DNA of 64,000 bases from Marisalimonas sp016777705 (GCF_047717795.1 NZ_CP159808.1:1860001-1924000), one strand, 5' to 3'. Shown: positions 56,415 through 64,000, counted from the stretch's first letter. Numbers and translations: made by a program. The notes: generated by a model from the letters alone, not told the origin.

Positions 56415-57011
56415 ATGCAAGATATTATAAAACAAGGTCAAAACAAAAATTTAACTAAATTGAATCTGAATTATGATGGAGTTAAAGACGGGGACGTACA
56501 AGCTGAAAATTACTTAAAAATTGTAAATGAGAAAATTGGTTTTATTCCTAATGTGCTTGCCGCATTTGCAAAATTTCCTAAACAATTTGAGGGCTTCACT
56601 AAATTATATAACGCTTTGATGTTAGGTGAATCAGGATTAACAAAGTTAGAAAGAGAAATGATTGCCGTTACAGTATCCTCTGAAAATCATTGTTTTTATT
56701 GTTTAGTAGCTCATGGTGCTGCTGTTAGAGAATTGTCAAATGATCCTCAACTTGGCGAACGTTTAGCTGCAAACTTTAGGTCGGCAGAACTTCCTAAAAA
56801 ACAAGAAACTTTATTAAATTTTTCAAAAAAATTAACCAGAGATCCTTCTGAAATTTCAGAAAATGATAGATCTGACCTTAGAAAAGCCGGTTACACTGAC
56901 AGAGATATTTGGGACATAAGTGCTATAATTGGATTATTTAATATGACAAACAGACTAGCTTTGGCAACTGAAATGGAACCCAATGATAACTATCATAATT
57001 TGGCAAGATAA
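56415..57011 (+). CDS. AhpD-like carboxymuconolactone decarboxylase-family peroxidase-related protein
   Basis: A 198-residue helical protein of the peroxidase-related AhpD group. The core has LTKLEREMIAVTVSSENHCFYCLVAHG with Cys93-x2-Cys96 and His100, the redox pair and proton relay of AhpD. Its start codon follows the hydratase stop directly, and the acyl-CoA dehydrogenase gene starts five bases after it. A thiol peroxidase role handling oxidants from flavin enzymes is plausible. It is not one of the known leucine pathway steps. Confidence 0.87.
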   Translation: MQDIIKQGQNKNLTKLNLNYDGVKDGDVQAENYLKIVNEKIGFIPNVLAAFAKFPKQFEGFTKLYNALMLGESGLTKLEREMIAVTVSSENHCFYCLVAHGAAVRELSNDPQLGERLAANFRSAELPKKQETLLNFSKKLTRDPSEISENDRSDLRKAGYTDRDIWDISAIIGLFNMTNRLALATEMEPNDNYHNLAR

Positions 57012-57016
57012 TTTAA

Positions 57017-58183
57017 ATGTCCTTTAACTATAACGAAACACAATTATCAATCATTGATTCTGTTCAAAATATTATGAAAAATTTTGACGATGATTACTGG
57101 CTTGAATGTGATCAAAAAAGTATATTCCCTCATAAGTTTTATGACGAAATAGCTGATGGTGGATGGCTAGGTATTTGCATGCCAAAAGAATTTGGCGGGT
57201 CTGCACTGGGCATTACCGAAGCTTCAATTTTTATGCAAAAAGTATCTGAGACTGGAGGAGGAATGGCTGCTGCTTCTTCTATTCATATTAATATATTTGG
57301 ACCACACCCTATAGTTGTCCACGGGAATAACGAGCAAAAAAATAAATGGCTACCGTCATTAATAAATGGAAAAGAAAAAACATGTTTTGGCGTCACTGAA
57401 CCTGATGCAGGTCTTGACACTGGTAAATTAAAAACATTCGCAAAGAAAATTAATGATGGATACCTTATTAATGGTCAAAAAATCTGGACGTCGACAGCTC
57501 AAATTGCTGATAAAATACTACTATTAGCCCGCACAACTCCATTTGAAGAATGCAAAAAAAATACAGACGGGCTTACTTTATTTTATACAAAATTAGATAG
57601 AAAAAAAATTGAAGTTACAGAAATTCCAAAGATGGGAAGGTCCGCTGTAGATAGCAACCAAATATTTATTGATAATCTAGAAGTTGAAGATTTTGATAGA
57701 ATTGGTGAAGAAGGCAAAGGCTTTAAATATATATTAGATAGTTTAAACCCAGAAAGAATTTTGATTGCCGCAGAAGCATTAGGAATAGGGAAAAATGCCC
57801 TTGCCAGAGCTATAAAATACGCGGGCGACAGAGTAGTATTTGGAAAACCGATTGGACAAAATCAGAGTATCCAACACCCGTTAGCAGAAAATTGGATAGA
57901 GCTAGAAGCTGCAGAATTATTAATTGCTAAAGCGGCATATCAATATGATAATGGACAAAATTCAGGTGGTATGGCAAATGCTGCAAAATTTTTTGCTGCT
58001 GAAGCGGGTTTCAAAGCCGCAACTCAAGCAATTATAACTCTTGGCGGAATGGGATATGCTAAAGAATATCATGTAGAAAGATTGATGAGAGAATCCTTAA
58101 TACCTAAATTAGCCCCTGTAAGCGCTCAAATGATTTTAAATTATATTTCAGAACGTGTACTAGGATTACCTAAATCATATTAA
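57017..58183 (+). CDS. Acyl-CoA dehydrogenase family protein (second in operon)
   Basis: A 388-residue flavoprotein dehydrogenase, distinct from Ivd. It has FGVTEPDAGLDTGKLKTFA, the FAD-contact QKIWTSTAQIADKI and GGMGYAKEYHVERLMRE. Glu247 in LNPERILIAAEALG is the best candidate for the catalytic base; the C-terminal loop reads IPKLAPVS with no Glu where medium-chain enzymes have YEG. It is paired with a downstream CoA-transferase gene (16 bases), which suggests that a different acyl acid is activated and oxidised by the same operon. The substrate is unknown. Confidence 0.87.
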   Translation: MSFNYNETQLSIIDSVQNIMKNFDDDYWLECDQKSIFPHKFYDEIADGGWLGICMPKEFGGSALGITEASIFMQKVSETGGGMAAASSIHINIFGPHPIVVHGNNEQKNKWLPSLINGKEKTCFGVTEPDAGLDTGKLKTFAKKINDGYLINGQKIWTSTAQIADKILLLARTTPFEECKKNTDGLTLFYTKLDRKKIEVTEIPKMGRSAVDSNQIFIDNLEVEDFDRIGEEGKGFKYILDSLNPERILIAAEALGIGKNALARAIKYAGDRVVFGKPIGQNQSIQHPLAENWIELEAAELLIAKAAYQYDNGQNSGGMANAAKFFAAEAGFKAATQAIITLGGMGYAKEYHVERLMRESLIPKLAPVSAQMILNYISERVLGLPKSY

Positions 58184-58199
58184 TTTTAAAAGTGAGAAA

Positions 58200-59405
58200 A
58201 TGACAAATCAAAATGATATAATAACACATGCTTTAAATGGCATTAAAGTTTTAGACCTTACAAGAGTTCTTGGAGGACCTTACTGCACACAAATTCTTGC
58301 CGATCATGGAGCTGAGGTAATTAAAGTTGAATCTAAAATTGGGGATGAGGTAAGAGGTTGGGGGCCTCCTTTCATAAATGAAATGGCTTCTTATTTCATT
58401 AATGTAAACAGAAATAAAAAATCTATTGCAATTGATTTAACTAAACAAAGCGGGAAGAATTTAATTTTAGAGCTTCTTAAGTCTTCGGATATAGTTATTG
58501 AAAACTTTAAAACTGGAACCATGGAAAAATGGGGATTAGGATATGAAGACGTATTAAAGAAAAAGTTTCCAAAATTAATTCACTGTCGAATATCTGGGTT
58601 TGGAGCAACTGGTCCTCTTGGAGGGGCACCAGGGTATGACGCTATTGTTCAAGCAATGACTGGTATGATGTCTATAAACGGACATGCAGATGGGGGTGAT
58701 GTAAGAGTTGGTGCTCCAGTGGTTGATATGGGGACAGGATTATATGCAACAATAGGTATTTTAATGGCTATTCAAGAAAGAAATAAATCTGGACTAGGTC
58801 AATTTTTAGATATGTCTCTATACGATTCAGCTTTAGCTCTGATGCATCCTCATACAGGAAATTACTTTTTATCAAACAAACCTGGAAAAGCTACTGGAAA
58901 TGCACATCCAAATATTGCTCCTTACGATAAATTTAAGACAGCAACAAATGAAATTTTCATGGGTATTGGAAACGACGCTGGATTTGCCCGATTATGTAAA
59001 GCACTGAATTTAGATCATCTTATTACTGATGAACGATTTCTTTCAAATGGAGACAGAGTTGAAAATCGGTTGGCTTTAACTAAATATTTAGAAGATGCGC
59101 TAAGTGATGTAGATGGGGTTGAATTTTCTGAAAAATTGTTGGCTGCAGGTATTCCAGCAGGGCCGGTTAGAAATATTGAAGAAGCTATTAAACATCCTCA
59201 AACACAAGAAAGAGAAATGACTATTAGCAAAGATGATTATAAAGGCGTTTCTTCACCTATTAAATTTAGTAGATCTCAATCTGTTGGCGTTAAACATAAA
59301 CCTCCTTTTATAGGCCAGCACACTAAAGAAATTTTGATGGAAGCTGGATATAGTGAAGATGCTATAAACGAACTCTTATCAGAAGAGATAGTTTTTCAAA
59401 ATTAG
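58200..59405 (+). CDS. Class III CoA-transferase (CaiB/BaiF family)
   Basis: Moves CoA between carboxylic acids. The 401-residue protein starts with the family segment VLDLTRVLGGPYCTQILADHGAEVIKVE, has INVNRNKKSIAIDL, ENFKTGTMEKWGLGYE and the nucleophile Asp176 in APVVDMGTGLYA. The C-terminal GIPAGPVRNIEEA is also typical. It is the last gene of the leucine operon. It could activate an organic acid for the preceding dehydrogenase; donor and acceptor are unknown. Confidence 0.92.
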   Translation: MTNQNDIITHALNGIKVLDLTRVLGGPYCTQILADHGAEVIKVESKIGDEVRGWGPPFINEMASYFINVNRNKKSIAIDLTKQSGKNLILELLKSSDIVIENFKTGTMEKWGLGYEDVLKKKFPKLIHCRISGFGATGPLGGAPGYDAIVQAMTGMMSINGHADGGDVRVGAPVVDMGTGLYATIGILMAIQERNKSGLGQFLDMSLYDSALALMHPHTGNYFLSNKPGKATGNAHPNIAPYDKFKTATNEIFMGIGNDAGFARLCKALNLDHLITDERFLSNGDRVENRLALTKYLEDALSDVDGVEFSEKLLAAGIPAGPVRNIEEAIKHPQTQEREMTISKDDYKGVSSPIKFSRSQSVGVKHKPPFIGQHTKEILMEAGYSEDAINELLSEEIVFQN

Positions 59406-59413
59406 TTCTAAGA

Positions 59414-60268
59414 CTATTTATAAAGTAATTTAAAATAATGTTGTCTTAAAAAAAGAATTTGTTTTGATATATGATCTTTATCAATTTTATCTCCACAAAA
59501 TAATAAAAAAGCATCTAGGGCTTGAAAGATAAAAAGGTCTATTCCAGAGATTATCTTTGCACCTACTTTTTCACCTTTTATTAACAAATCTGTTTTTGCA
59601 GGCGTATAGATTACATCAAATATCCAGTGATGATTGCTTGGTAATAATTCACCTAAAGGACAACCTGGAAAATCGAAGTGTCCAACAGGTGTACAGTTAA
59701 CTATACCTTGAACTTCAAATAATGTTTTTTCTAGTTTATCACTATTAATTAGAGTGCAACTTATTTTTAAAAATTCTAAGTCTTTTATTAAATTTTGACC
59801 CCTTAATTGGTCTTTTTCATATAAATAAATATGTTCAACATCTAATGATCCTAAGGCAAATGTGATAGCTCTTCCAACACCCCCTCCACCTAACACCAAT
59901 ATTTTTTTAGGTTTGTTTTTATTAAAATGAAATTCGTAACTTCTTAAAAAACCTGTATAATCTGTGTTTTCAGCAAAAATTTTTTCTTTAAAAAGAAGCG
60001 TGTTTGATGACTTTACAGTTGATGAGCTCAGATTAATTATATCAGCATATTTCATAACTTCTTCTTTAAATGGAAAAGTAATATTCACTCCAGAAAAATC
60101 TAATTCCTTTAATTTTAGTAACTGATCGGAAAATTGAATTTTATCATTTTCATTCAAATCAAAAATTTGATAATTAAGAGAGATTTTAAATAATTTTCCA
60201 AGACGTTTATGTATGTCCGGTGCTTGAGATGATTGTATATTTTTTCCAATTAAACCAAGTTTTATCAT
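59414..60268 (-). CDS. aroE: Shikimate dehydrogenase
   Basis: NADPH-dependent reduction of 3-dehydroshikimate in aromatic amino-acid synthesis. The 284-residue protein has GLIGKNIQSSQAPDIHKRL for shikimate binding, NITFPFKEEV with the catalytic Lys, NTDYTGFLRS with the Asp, and the Rossmann loop VLGGGGVGRAI. QSSQAP replaces the usual SxSxSP, a mild deviation. It follows the DUF3108 gene immediately on the same strand (no gap). Confidence 0.92.
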   Translation of the reverse strand: MIKLGLIGKNIQSSQAPDIHKRLGKLFKISLNYQIFDLNENDKIQFSDQLLKLKELDFSGVNITFPFKEEVMKYADIINLSSSTVKSSNTLLFKEKIFAENTDYTGFLRSYEFHFNKNKPKKILVLGGGGVGRAITFALGSLDVEHIYLYEKDQLRGQNLIKDLEFLKISCTLINSDKLEKTLFEVQGIVNCTPVGHFDFPGCPLGELLPSNHHWIFDVIYTPAKTDLLIKGEKVGAKIISGIDLFIFQALDAFLLFCGDKIDKDHISKQILFLRQHYFKLLYK

Positions 60269-61078
60269 CTATATATTCTTATTTATAAGACGCACGACAA
60301 CTGTTCCGAACCATCTTTCTAGGTTCACCCTAACTGGAAACAGTAATCCAGAAGAAGTTTTCCCAAAATATATTTTGAAATCTCTAAATTTATCTTCTTT
60401 TGGTTTCCATTTGCTATTTAATCTGTGCCCTCCTATTGGAATCATTTTGACACCACATATTGTCGCATTACCAGAGAATGATTTTGGCCTATCATTTTTT
60501 AGATTTTCTTTGCCTAAACTTTTTATTTTTAAATCATACCGTCTTCTACCATCAAAAATTTTAAAGCTTTGATCACAAGTTTTTGTATTTTTAATATTTT
60601 CAATAACATTTATAATAGATGTTAAAGGATCCATAACATTTTTAAGACTTGATTGATCTACATCATAAACTTCTTTTAAATCTAAAACTGGATTAATTTT
60701 ATAACTTACTGAATTATCTTTGTCCCAGCTAAGTTCTGAAAATCGATTTTTATTTTTAAAAAAACCATTAGTTGAAAATTTGTGAGGTTTCCAAGCTTCT
60801 CTGTTTTTTATAGACCAAGAACTTAATTCTCCTTGGTATTCAAAAAAAGTATTCAAAAATCCAGCAGTTTTTGTTTTGGCTTTTACAAGTATTTTTTTTT
60901 CATCATTTATTAATGAAACTTCAGCTTTTCCAACAATAAGATTTCCAAATTGGACTTCAAAAAAATAGTCTTGTTGTGCAACTTTACCATAACTTTTTCC
61001 AAAGAATGAAAATACAATCAAAAGCCCAAAATAAATATAAATGATTTTTTTTATCTGTATATGCTTCGTCTTACTCAC
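60269..61078 (-). CDS. DUF3108 exported protein
   Basis: Predicted periplasmic or envelope protein of about 269 residues. A hydrophobic segment (IYIYFGLLIVFSFFG) near the N-terminus serves as signal peptide. DUF3108-type features follow: FEVQFGNLIVGKAEVSLI, KTKTAGFLNTFFEYQGELSSW, a GRRRYDL strand and VRLINKNI at the end, a beta-rich fold. The chosen start is the GTG that overlaps the end of the nrtS-like gene; TTG one codon upstream is equally possible, and a longer frame start at 61129 overlaps nrtS by 59 bases and lacks a ribosome binding site. Function unknown. Confidence 0.8.
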   Translation of the reverse strand: MSKTKHIQIKKIIYIYFGLLIVFSFFGKSYGKVAQQDYFFEVQFGNLIVGKAEVSLINDEKKILVKAKTKTAGFLNTFFEYQGELSSWSIKNREAWKPHKFSTNGFFKNKNRFSELSWDKDNSVSYKINPVLDLKEVYDVDQSSLKNVMDPLTSIINVIENIKNTKTCDQSFKIFDGRRRYDLKIKSLGKENLKNDRPKSFSGNATICGVKMIPIGGHRLNSKWKPKEDKFRDFKIYFGKTSSGLLFPVRVNLERWFGTVVVRLINKNI

Positions 61079-61295
61079 CAAAACTTTGCTCTCTTCTAAT
61101 CGCAAGAACTGATGAAATTGTGGACACACAAAAAGGAACGCAAAATGTAAATAAAATTTTAATCCAATTATTATAAGTCATCGTTCCAAGTAAAATGTGG
61201 TCTCCATGATTAATGATAGCTAATACTATTCCAACTATCGAAGCCATTTTAAATGCTCTTAAAAGAACATCAATTCTTGTTGCTATTTTTAACAT
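61071..61295 (-). CDS. nrtS: NrtS-like small membrane protein
   Basis: A 74-residue protein with two hydrophobic helices, residues 14-33 and 44-66, separated by a short loop NHGDHILLGTMTYNNW. The pattern INxGDxIL...W.KILFTFCVPFCVST matches the NrtS family, described as a nitrate/nitrite transporter in cyanobacteria and some proteobacteria. GGAA lies before the ATG. The gene overlaps the DUF3108 gene slightly and is likely co-transcribed with it and aroE. Nitrate transport in this organism is unproven. Confidence 0.75.
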   Translation of the reverse strand: MLKIATRIDVLLRAFKMASIVGIVLAIINHGDHILLGTMTYNNWIKILFTFCVPFCVSTISSVLAIRREQSFGE

Positions 61296-61447
61296 TTATT
61301 ATTCCAAAAAGATTTTGATAATATTTTTAAATAACAATAACATACAAAAATTTAATAAAATTAATAGTTTAATATTTTTTTAAAAACTAGAGTATTGATA
61401 TTAATTAAAATTTTTGTTCGCGTTTTTCCTCTATTGAATGTTGCGAA

Positions 61448-61525
61448 TTACTCACTGCTAAAATTAGGATCTAGATGCCCTAATTTATTGCAGTATTCAT
61501 TTATTTTTTCAATAAACTCTACCAA
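61448..61525 (-). CDS. Candidate micro-ORF overlapping the rpiR stop
   Basis: A TTG-initiated frame overlaps the last bases of the rpiR stop region and reads 25 codons, with the protein-like stretch FIEKINEYCNKLGHLDPNFS, to TAA. Composition (Glu, Asn, Cys, Pro, His) looks more like coding than the surrounding poly-A/T DNA. It could be a translationally coupled peptide or the leftover end of a lost gene or older rpiR tail. No match is recognised. Confidence 0.25.
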   Translation of the reverse strand: MVEFIEKINEYCNKLGHLDPNFSSE

Positions 61526-62280
61526 TAACCATTAATAGCTTTGATTCTTTGCTCAAAATAGTCAATTTTCTTGTCAGCATCTTTTCCAAGAATACCAAAA
61601 CTTGCTTCTAATACTTGTTCAATGGCTGTTAACATTGGTGCCATTTTAAATAACTTATTTTCTTTCATTATTTTGACTTCAACATAATAGTCAGAATGCT
61701 GAGCAAGGGGAGATAAAACACTATCCGTAAAGGATAATGTTTTGATATTTAATGACTTAGCAGTTTTAATCAATCTTACAGTTTCTGTTGAATATGGTGT
61801 TGTAGAAAAAGCTACTAATAAATTCTTACTGCTCAAATGTGCTAAATCTTGAGCAGCCGACAAACCTGAATCAGGCATTAAAAAAAAATTATCAAAAACC
61901 ATTCTTCCCATGTAATTCATATAAAGCGCAAAAGATTTTGCACTCCTAAAGCCAGAAATATAAACACTTTCTGATTCAGTTAAAATTTTTGCCGCTGATA
62001 AAATAGAATGATTTAAAACGTCTGGTTGAATGTCATTTGTGTTATATTCTGGTGGATAAAACTCCAATCTGACCTGTGACTGAAAGTCAACATACCCATT
62101 ATACCCCCAAATCTTATTGAGCCTTGATATAGTTAAGACAGATACATTTGCCTGGTTAGCTGTTTCCCTAATTGTTTGAAAAGGAATTTGATTTAAATTA
62201 TTAAGTATTGATTTACTTGCTTGTTTCAGCTTTGGAGTAAGTTCTTTATAATATTGTTTAATTTTTTTTGATAAAATCAT
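61519..62280 (-). CDS. RpiR/MurR-family transcriptional regulator
   Basis: A 253-residue repressor-type protein with an N-terminal helix-turn-helix (about residues 1-77: TIRETANQANVSVLTISRLNKIWGYNGYVDFQ) and a C-terminal SIS sugar-phosphate or acid sensor domain (about 95-225, with VYISGFRSAKSFA and LLVAFSTTPYSTETV). It diverges from the TAXI TRAP genes over about 120 bases that contain palindromes, so it probably controls that transporter and possibly itself. The inducer is unknown. Confidence 0.92.
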   Translation of the reverse strand: MILSKKIKQYYKELTPKLKQASKSILNNLNQIPFQTIRETANQANVSVLTISRLNKIWGYNGYVDFQSQVRLEFYPPEYNTNDIQPDVLNHSILSAAKILTESESVYISGFRSAKSFALYMNYMGRMVFDNFFLMPDSGLSAAQDLAHLSSKNLLVAFSTTPYSTETVRLIKTAKSLNIKTLSFTDSVLSPLAQHSDYYVEVKIMKENKLFKMAPMLTAIEQVLEASFGILGKDADKKIDYFEQRIKAINGYW

Positions 62281-62304
62281 TAATAAAATCTCAAGAATTA
62301 TCTA

Positions 62305-62320
62305 TGTTACAAATGTAACA
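62305..62320. promoter_or_regulatory. Candidate RpiR operator (inverted repeat)
   Basis: TGTTACA and TGTAACA are a perfect 7-bp inverted repeat with a 2-base centre, located 25 bases before the rpiR start and about 80 before the TAXI gene. A 16-base palindrome in the divergent control region is a plausible regulator site. Confidence 0.5.
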
Positions 62321-62336
62321 TTAATTATAAAAATAT

Positions 62337-62346
62337 AACAATTGTT
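62337..62346. promoter_or_regulatory. Second palindrome overlapping the predicted -35 box
   Basis: AACAATTGTT is a perfect 10-base palindrome that overlaps the predicted -35 element of the TAXI gene. It shares an AACA/TGTT core with the other repeat, so a repressor could bind both. In AT-rich DNA it could be chance. Confidence 0.35.
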
Positions 62347-62369
62347 TTGTCCATAAAATATTGTATTAT
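62342..62369 (+). promoter_or_regulatory. Predicted promoter of the TAXI TRAP genes
   Basis: TTGTTT, a 16-base spacer and TATTAT lie about 33 bases before the start codon, with GGGAG as ribosome binding site at 62390-62394. Confidence 0.45.
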
Positions 62370-62401
62370 GAATTTTTAAAAAATTACTAGGGAGAAAAAT
62401 T

Positions 62402-63370
62402 ATGAATTTTAAAAAATTAATAGTTGGAGGTGTTGTTGCTGGTTTTGCAGCCATGACACTAGCAGAGGCATCTGCTCAACAGTTTGTATCAATAGGTACA
62501 GGTGGAGTTACTGGAGTGTATTATCCAACTGGTGGTGCAATTTGCAGACTAGTCAATAAAGATAGAAAATCACATGGTATTCGTTGCTCTGCAGAATCAA
62601 CTGGTGGATCTGTCTATAATATAAATACAGTACGTGCTGGAGAATTAGAATTTGGAGTTGCACAATCTGATTGGCAATACCATGCATATAGAGGAACTTC
62701 TAAGTTTAAAGATAAAGGTAAATTCGATAAACTTCGTGCAGTTTTTTCAGTGCACCCAGAGCCATTCACTTTAATAGTTAGAAAAGACTCTGGAATTACT
62801 TCATTTGAAGGCTTAAAAGGAAAGAAAGTAAATGTAGGTAATCCTGGTTCTGGTCAAAGAGCAACAATGGAAGTTGTAATGGAATCATTTGGAATGAAAA
62901 TGAGTGATTTTTCATTAGCTGCTGAACTTAAAGGTTCTGAAATGGCTCAAGCAATCTGCGATGGTAAGATAGAAGCCATGATATACACCGTAGGTCACCC
63001 TGCAGCAGCTGTCAAAGAAGCAGCATCAAGTTGTGACGTTCAGCTAGTTTCTGTTAAAGGAGCTCCTATTGATAAACTAATTAAAGATAATTCGTTTTAC
63101 AGAGTAGCAGAAGTTCCTGGTGGCATGTATGCTGGATCTCCTAACAAAACAACTACTTTTGGAGTTGGAGCGACTGTTATAACTTCTGCAGATGTTTCTG
63201 AAAAGGTTGTGTACACTATTGTTAAAGCAACTTTTGATAATTTTTCAGATTTCAAAAAATTGCATCCTGCATTTAAGAATTTGAACGAAAAACAAATGAT
63301 TAAAGATGGTCTTTCTGCTCCTCTTCATCCAGGAGCTATAAAGTATTACAAAGAACGTGGTTGGATGTAA
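62402..63370 (+). CDS. TAXI-family TRAP transporter solute-binding protein
   Basis: Periplasmic receptor of a TAXI-type TRAP transporter. The 322-residue protein has a signal peptide (about residues 1-25, ending ASAQQ), then VSIGTGGVTGVYYPTGGAICRLVN, the family hallmark, followed by AESTGGSVYNINTVRAGELEFGVAQSD and GKKVNVGNPGSGQRATMEVV. Ligands of this family include glutamate, 2-oxoglutarate and other acids; the ligand is not readable here. The fused permease follows 80 bases later after a hairpin. Probably under control of the divergent RpiR regulator. Confidence 0.96.
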   Translation: MNFKKLIVGGVVAGFAAMTLAEASAQQFVSIGTGGVTGVYYPTGGAICRLVNKDRKSHGIRCSAESTGGSVYNINTVRAGELEFGVAQSDWQYHAYRGTSKFKDKGKFDKLRAVFSVHPEPFTLIVRKDSGITSFEGLKGKKVNVGNPGSGQRATMEVVMESFGMKMSDFSLAAELKGSEMAQAICDGKIEAMIYTVGHPAAAVKEAASSCDVQLVSVKGAPIDKLIKDNSFYRVAEVPGGMYAGSPNKTTTFGVGATVITSADVSEKVVYTIVKATFDNFSDFKKLHPAFKNLNEKQMIKDGLSAPLHPGAIKYYKERGWM

Positions 63371-63382
63371 TAAAATTAATAT

Positions 63383-63407
63383 GCACAGACACAAATAGTG
63401 TCTGTGC
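63383..63407 (+). terminator. Intercistronic stem-loop after the TAXI receptor gene
   Basis: GCACAGACAC and GTGTCTGTGC form a perfect 10-bp stem with a 5-base loop, followed by TCTTTT. It sits between receptor and permease genes, so it probably lets only part of the transcripts continue and stabilises the upstream mRNA. Confidence 0.75.
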
Positions 63408-63450
63408 TCTTTTAACTTGACCTTGATGAAAGATTTTAAGAAACACAAAT

Positions 63451-64000
63451 ATGATGAAATCTGAATCAATTTTATTACCCAGAAAATATAAAAGTCGTGA
63501 ACCTTCATTTGGAAAAGCTATCTCCTTTATTTGCCTACTTTGGTCTCTTTTTCAACTTTGGTTGGCTTCAGATTTTCCTTTTTACTTAAGTGAAATAACA
63601 AAACTAAACCTCGTATTTAATAGTCAAGAGGCTAGACAAATACACCTTGCTTTTGGTCTTGGCTTGGGATTATTAGCATATCCTGCTATTAATAAAATCA
63701 ACCCTATCTTAGACAAATTTAGCCAATTTTTTTTAGCCGCTTTGGCTGTCAGTGCATGCATTTATTTGTATATTTATAAACTAGATATTTCAAATAGGGC
63801 AGGATTGCCAACAAGCATAGACGTGTTCTTTTCTATAACAGGAATGATCTGTATTGGAATTGCAGTATATAGATCTCTTGGGTTGCCTTTATTAATAGTA
63901 GCCAGTTTATTCATATTTTACGTCATGTTTGGGCATCTAGATTTTTTTCCTGAATCCATGAAATGGAAAGGAGCTTCATTAAACAAAGCGTCCTGGCATT
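63451..64000 (+). CDS. TRAP transporter fused permease (4TM/12TM type), 3' end beyond window
   Basis: The frame begins MMKSESILLPRKYKSR and stays open to the window end (183 codons). Hydrophobic helices appear at LLWSLFQLWLA, HLAFGLGLGLLAYPAI, FFLAALAVSACIYLYIY, ITGMICIGIAVYRSLG and LLIVASLFIFYVMFG, the layout of the N-terminal DctQ-like part of fused TRAP permeases that work with TAXI receptors. Two adjacent ATGs are possible starts; no strong ribosome binding site is seen. It is the expected partner of the upstream receptor gene. Confidence 0.88.
   Translation, partial: MMKSESILLPRKYKSREPSFGKAISFICLLWSLFQLWLASDFPFYLSEITKLNLVFNSQEARQIHLAFGLGLGLLAYPAINKINPILDKFSQFFLAALAVSACIYLYIYKLDISNRAGLPTSIDVFFSITGMICIGIAVYRSLGLPLLIVASLFIFYVMFGHLDFFPESMKWKGASLNKASWH

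Noticed and set aside
61079..61129. Longer N-terminus of the DUF3108 protein (start at 61129)
   Set aside because: It would overlap the nrtS-like gene by 59 bases, uses GTG and has no ribosome binding site. The added residues are not like a signal peptide.
1..64000. CRISPR arrays, insertion sequences, prophage genes, rRNA
   Set aside because: No repeated spacers, transposase or integrase frames, terminal inverted repeats or rRNA segments were seen. Both tRNA genes lack adjacent integrase or duplicated ends.

Overview
The window is a dense, AT-rich stretch of an alphaproteobacterial chromosome with no insertion sequence, prophage, CRISPR array or rRNA operon. Alphaproteobacterial markers are the TrcR/DUF1013 regulator, a COQ9-family protein, a COQ8/AarF-type kinase, a one-piece PntA and small DUF families typical of the class. 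Very low GC by eye, very short intergenic gaps, convergent genes that overlap at their stop codons, two TRAP uptake systems, an Amt transporter and many organic-acid and amino-acid catabolic enzymes suggest a streamlined, probably marine heterotroph. The exact lineage cannot be decided from the sequence alone. No gene-free stretch exceeds about 300 bases; the longest (between lepA and leuA, about 275 bases) holds a candidate leader region.

Layout. 1-7 kb: the edge-truncated Fe-S carrier ATPase gene mrp with two small DUF genes, an amidase, an acyltransferase, a PhyH dioxygenase, an unrecognised protein, a Sel1-repeat protein and a DMT permease. 7-14 kb: pyrE, then a minus-strand operon dctP-dctQ-dctM-pyrK-pyrD-carbamoylase that ties a TRAP importer to a class 1B dihydroorotate dehydrogenase. 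14-27 kb: yaaA, a DMT permease, recQ, tRNA-Ser(GGA), lepA, leuA with a possible leader peptide and hairpin, ygfZ, trcR, purEK, metA and COQ9. 27-37 kb: rpsU, pntAB, a COQ8-like kinase, pepF, a haloacetate-dehalogenase-like hydrolase, a possibly leaderless small exported protein, tRNA-Arg(CCT) and an SDR. 36-45 kb: a minus-strand run pirin-paiB-fbp-tkt-pgk-gap-rpe-gph, ordered like a Calvin-cycle operon but with no RuBisCO or phosphoribulokinase in view. 44.7-49.2 kb: a nitrogen block with a half-length glnE (adenylylating half only), amt and a glutamate dehydrogenase. 49.9-59.4 kb: an eight-gene plus-strand operon for leucine/isovalerate degradation (isovaleryl-CoA dehydrogenase, both methylcrotonyl-CoA carboxylase subunits, HMG-CoA lyase, methylglutaconyl-CoA hydratase) extended by an AhpD-like protein, a second acyl-CoA dehydrogenase and a class III CoA-transferase. 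59.4-61.3 kb: aroE, a DUF3108 protein and an NrtS-like protein. 61.4-64 kb: an RpiR regulator divergent from a TAXI-type TRAP system whose fused permease runs off the window.

Together the genes describe a cell that imports organic acids by TRAP transport, burns leucine-type skeletons to acetyl-CoA and acetoacetate, runs gluconeogenic and pentose-phosphate reactions, and has reduced nitrogen regulation. The items most worth following up are the TRAP-PyrK-PyrD-carbamoylase operon, the half-length GlnE and the leuA leader.
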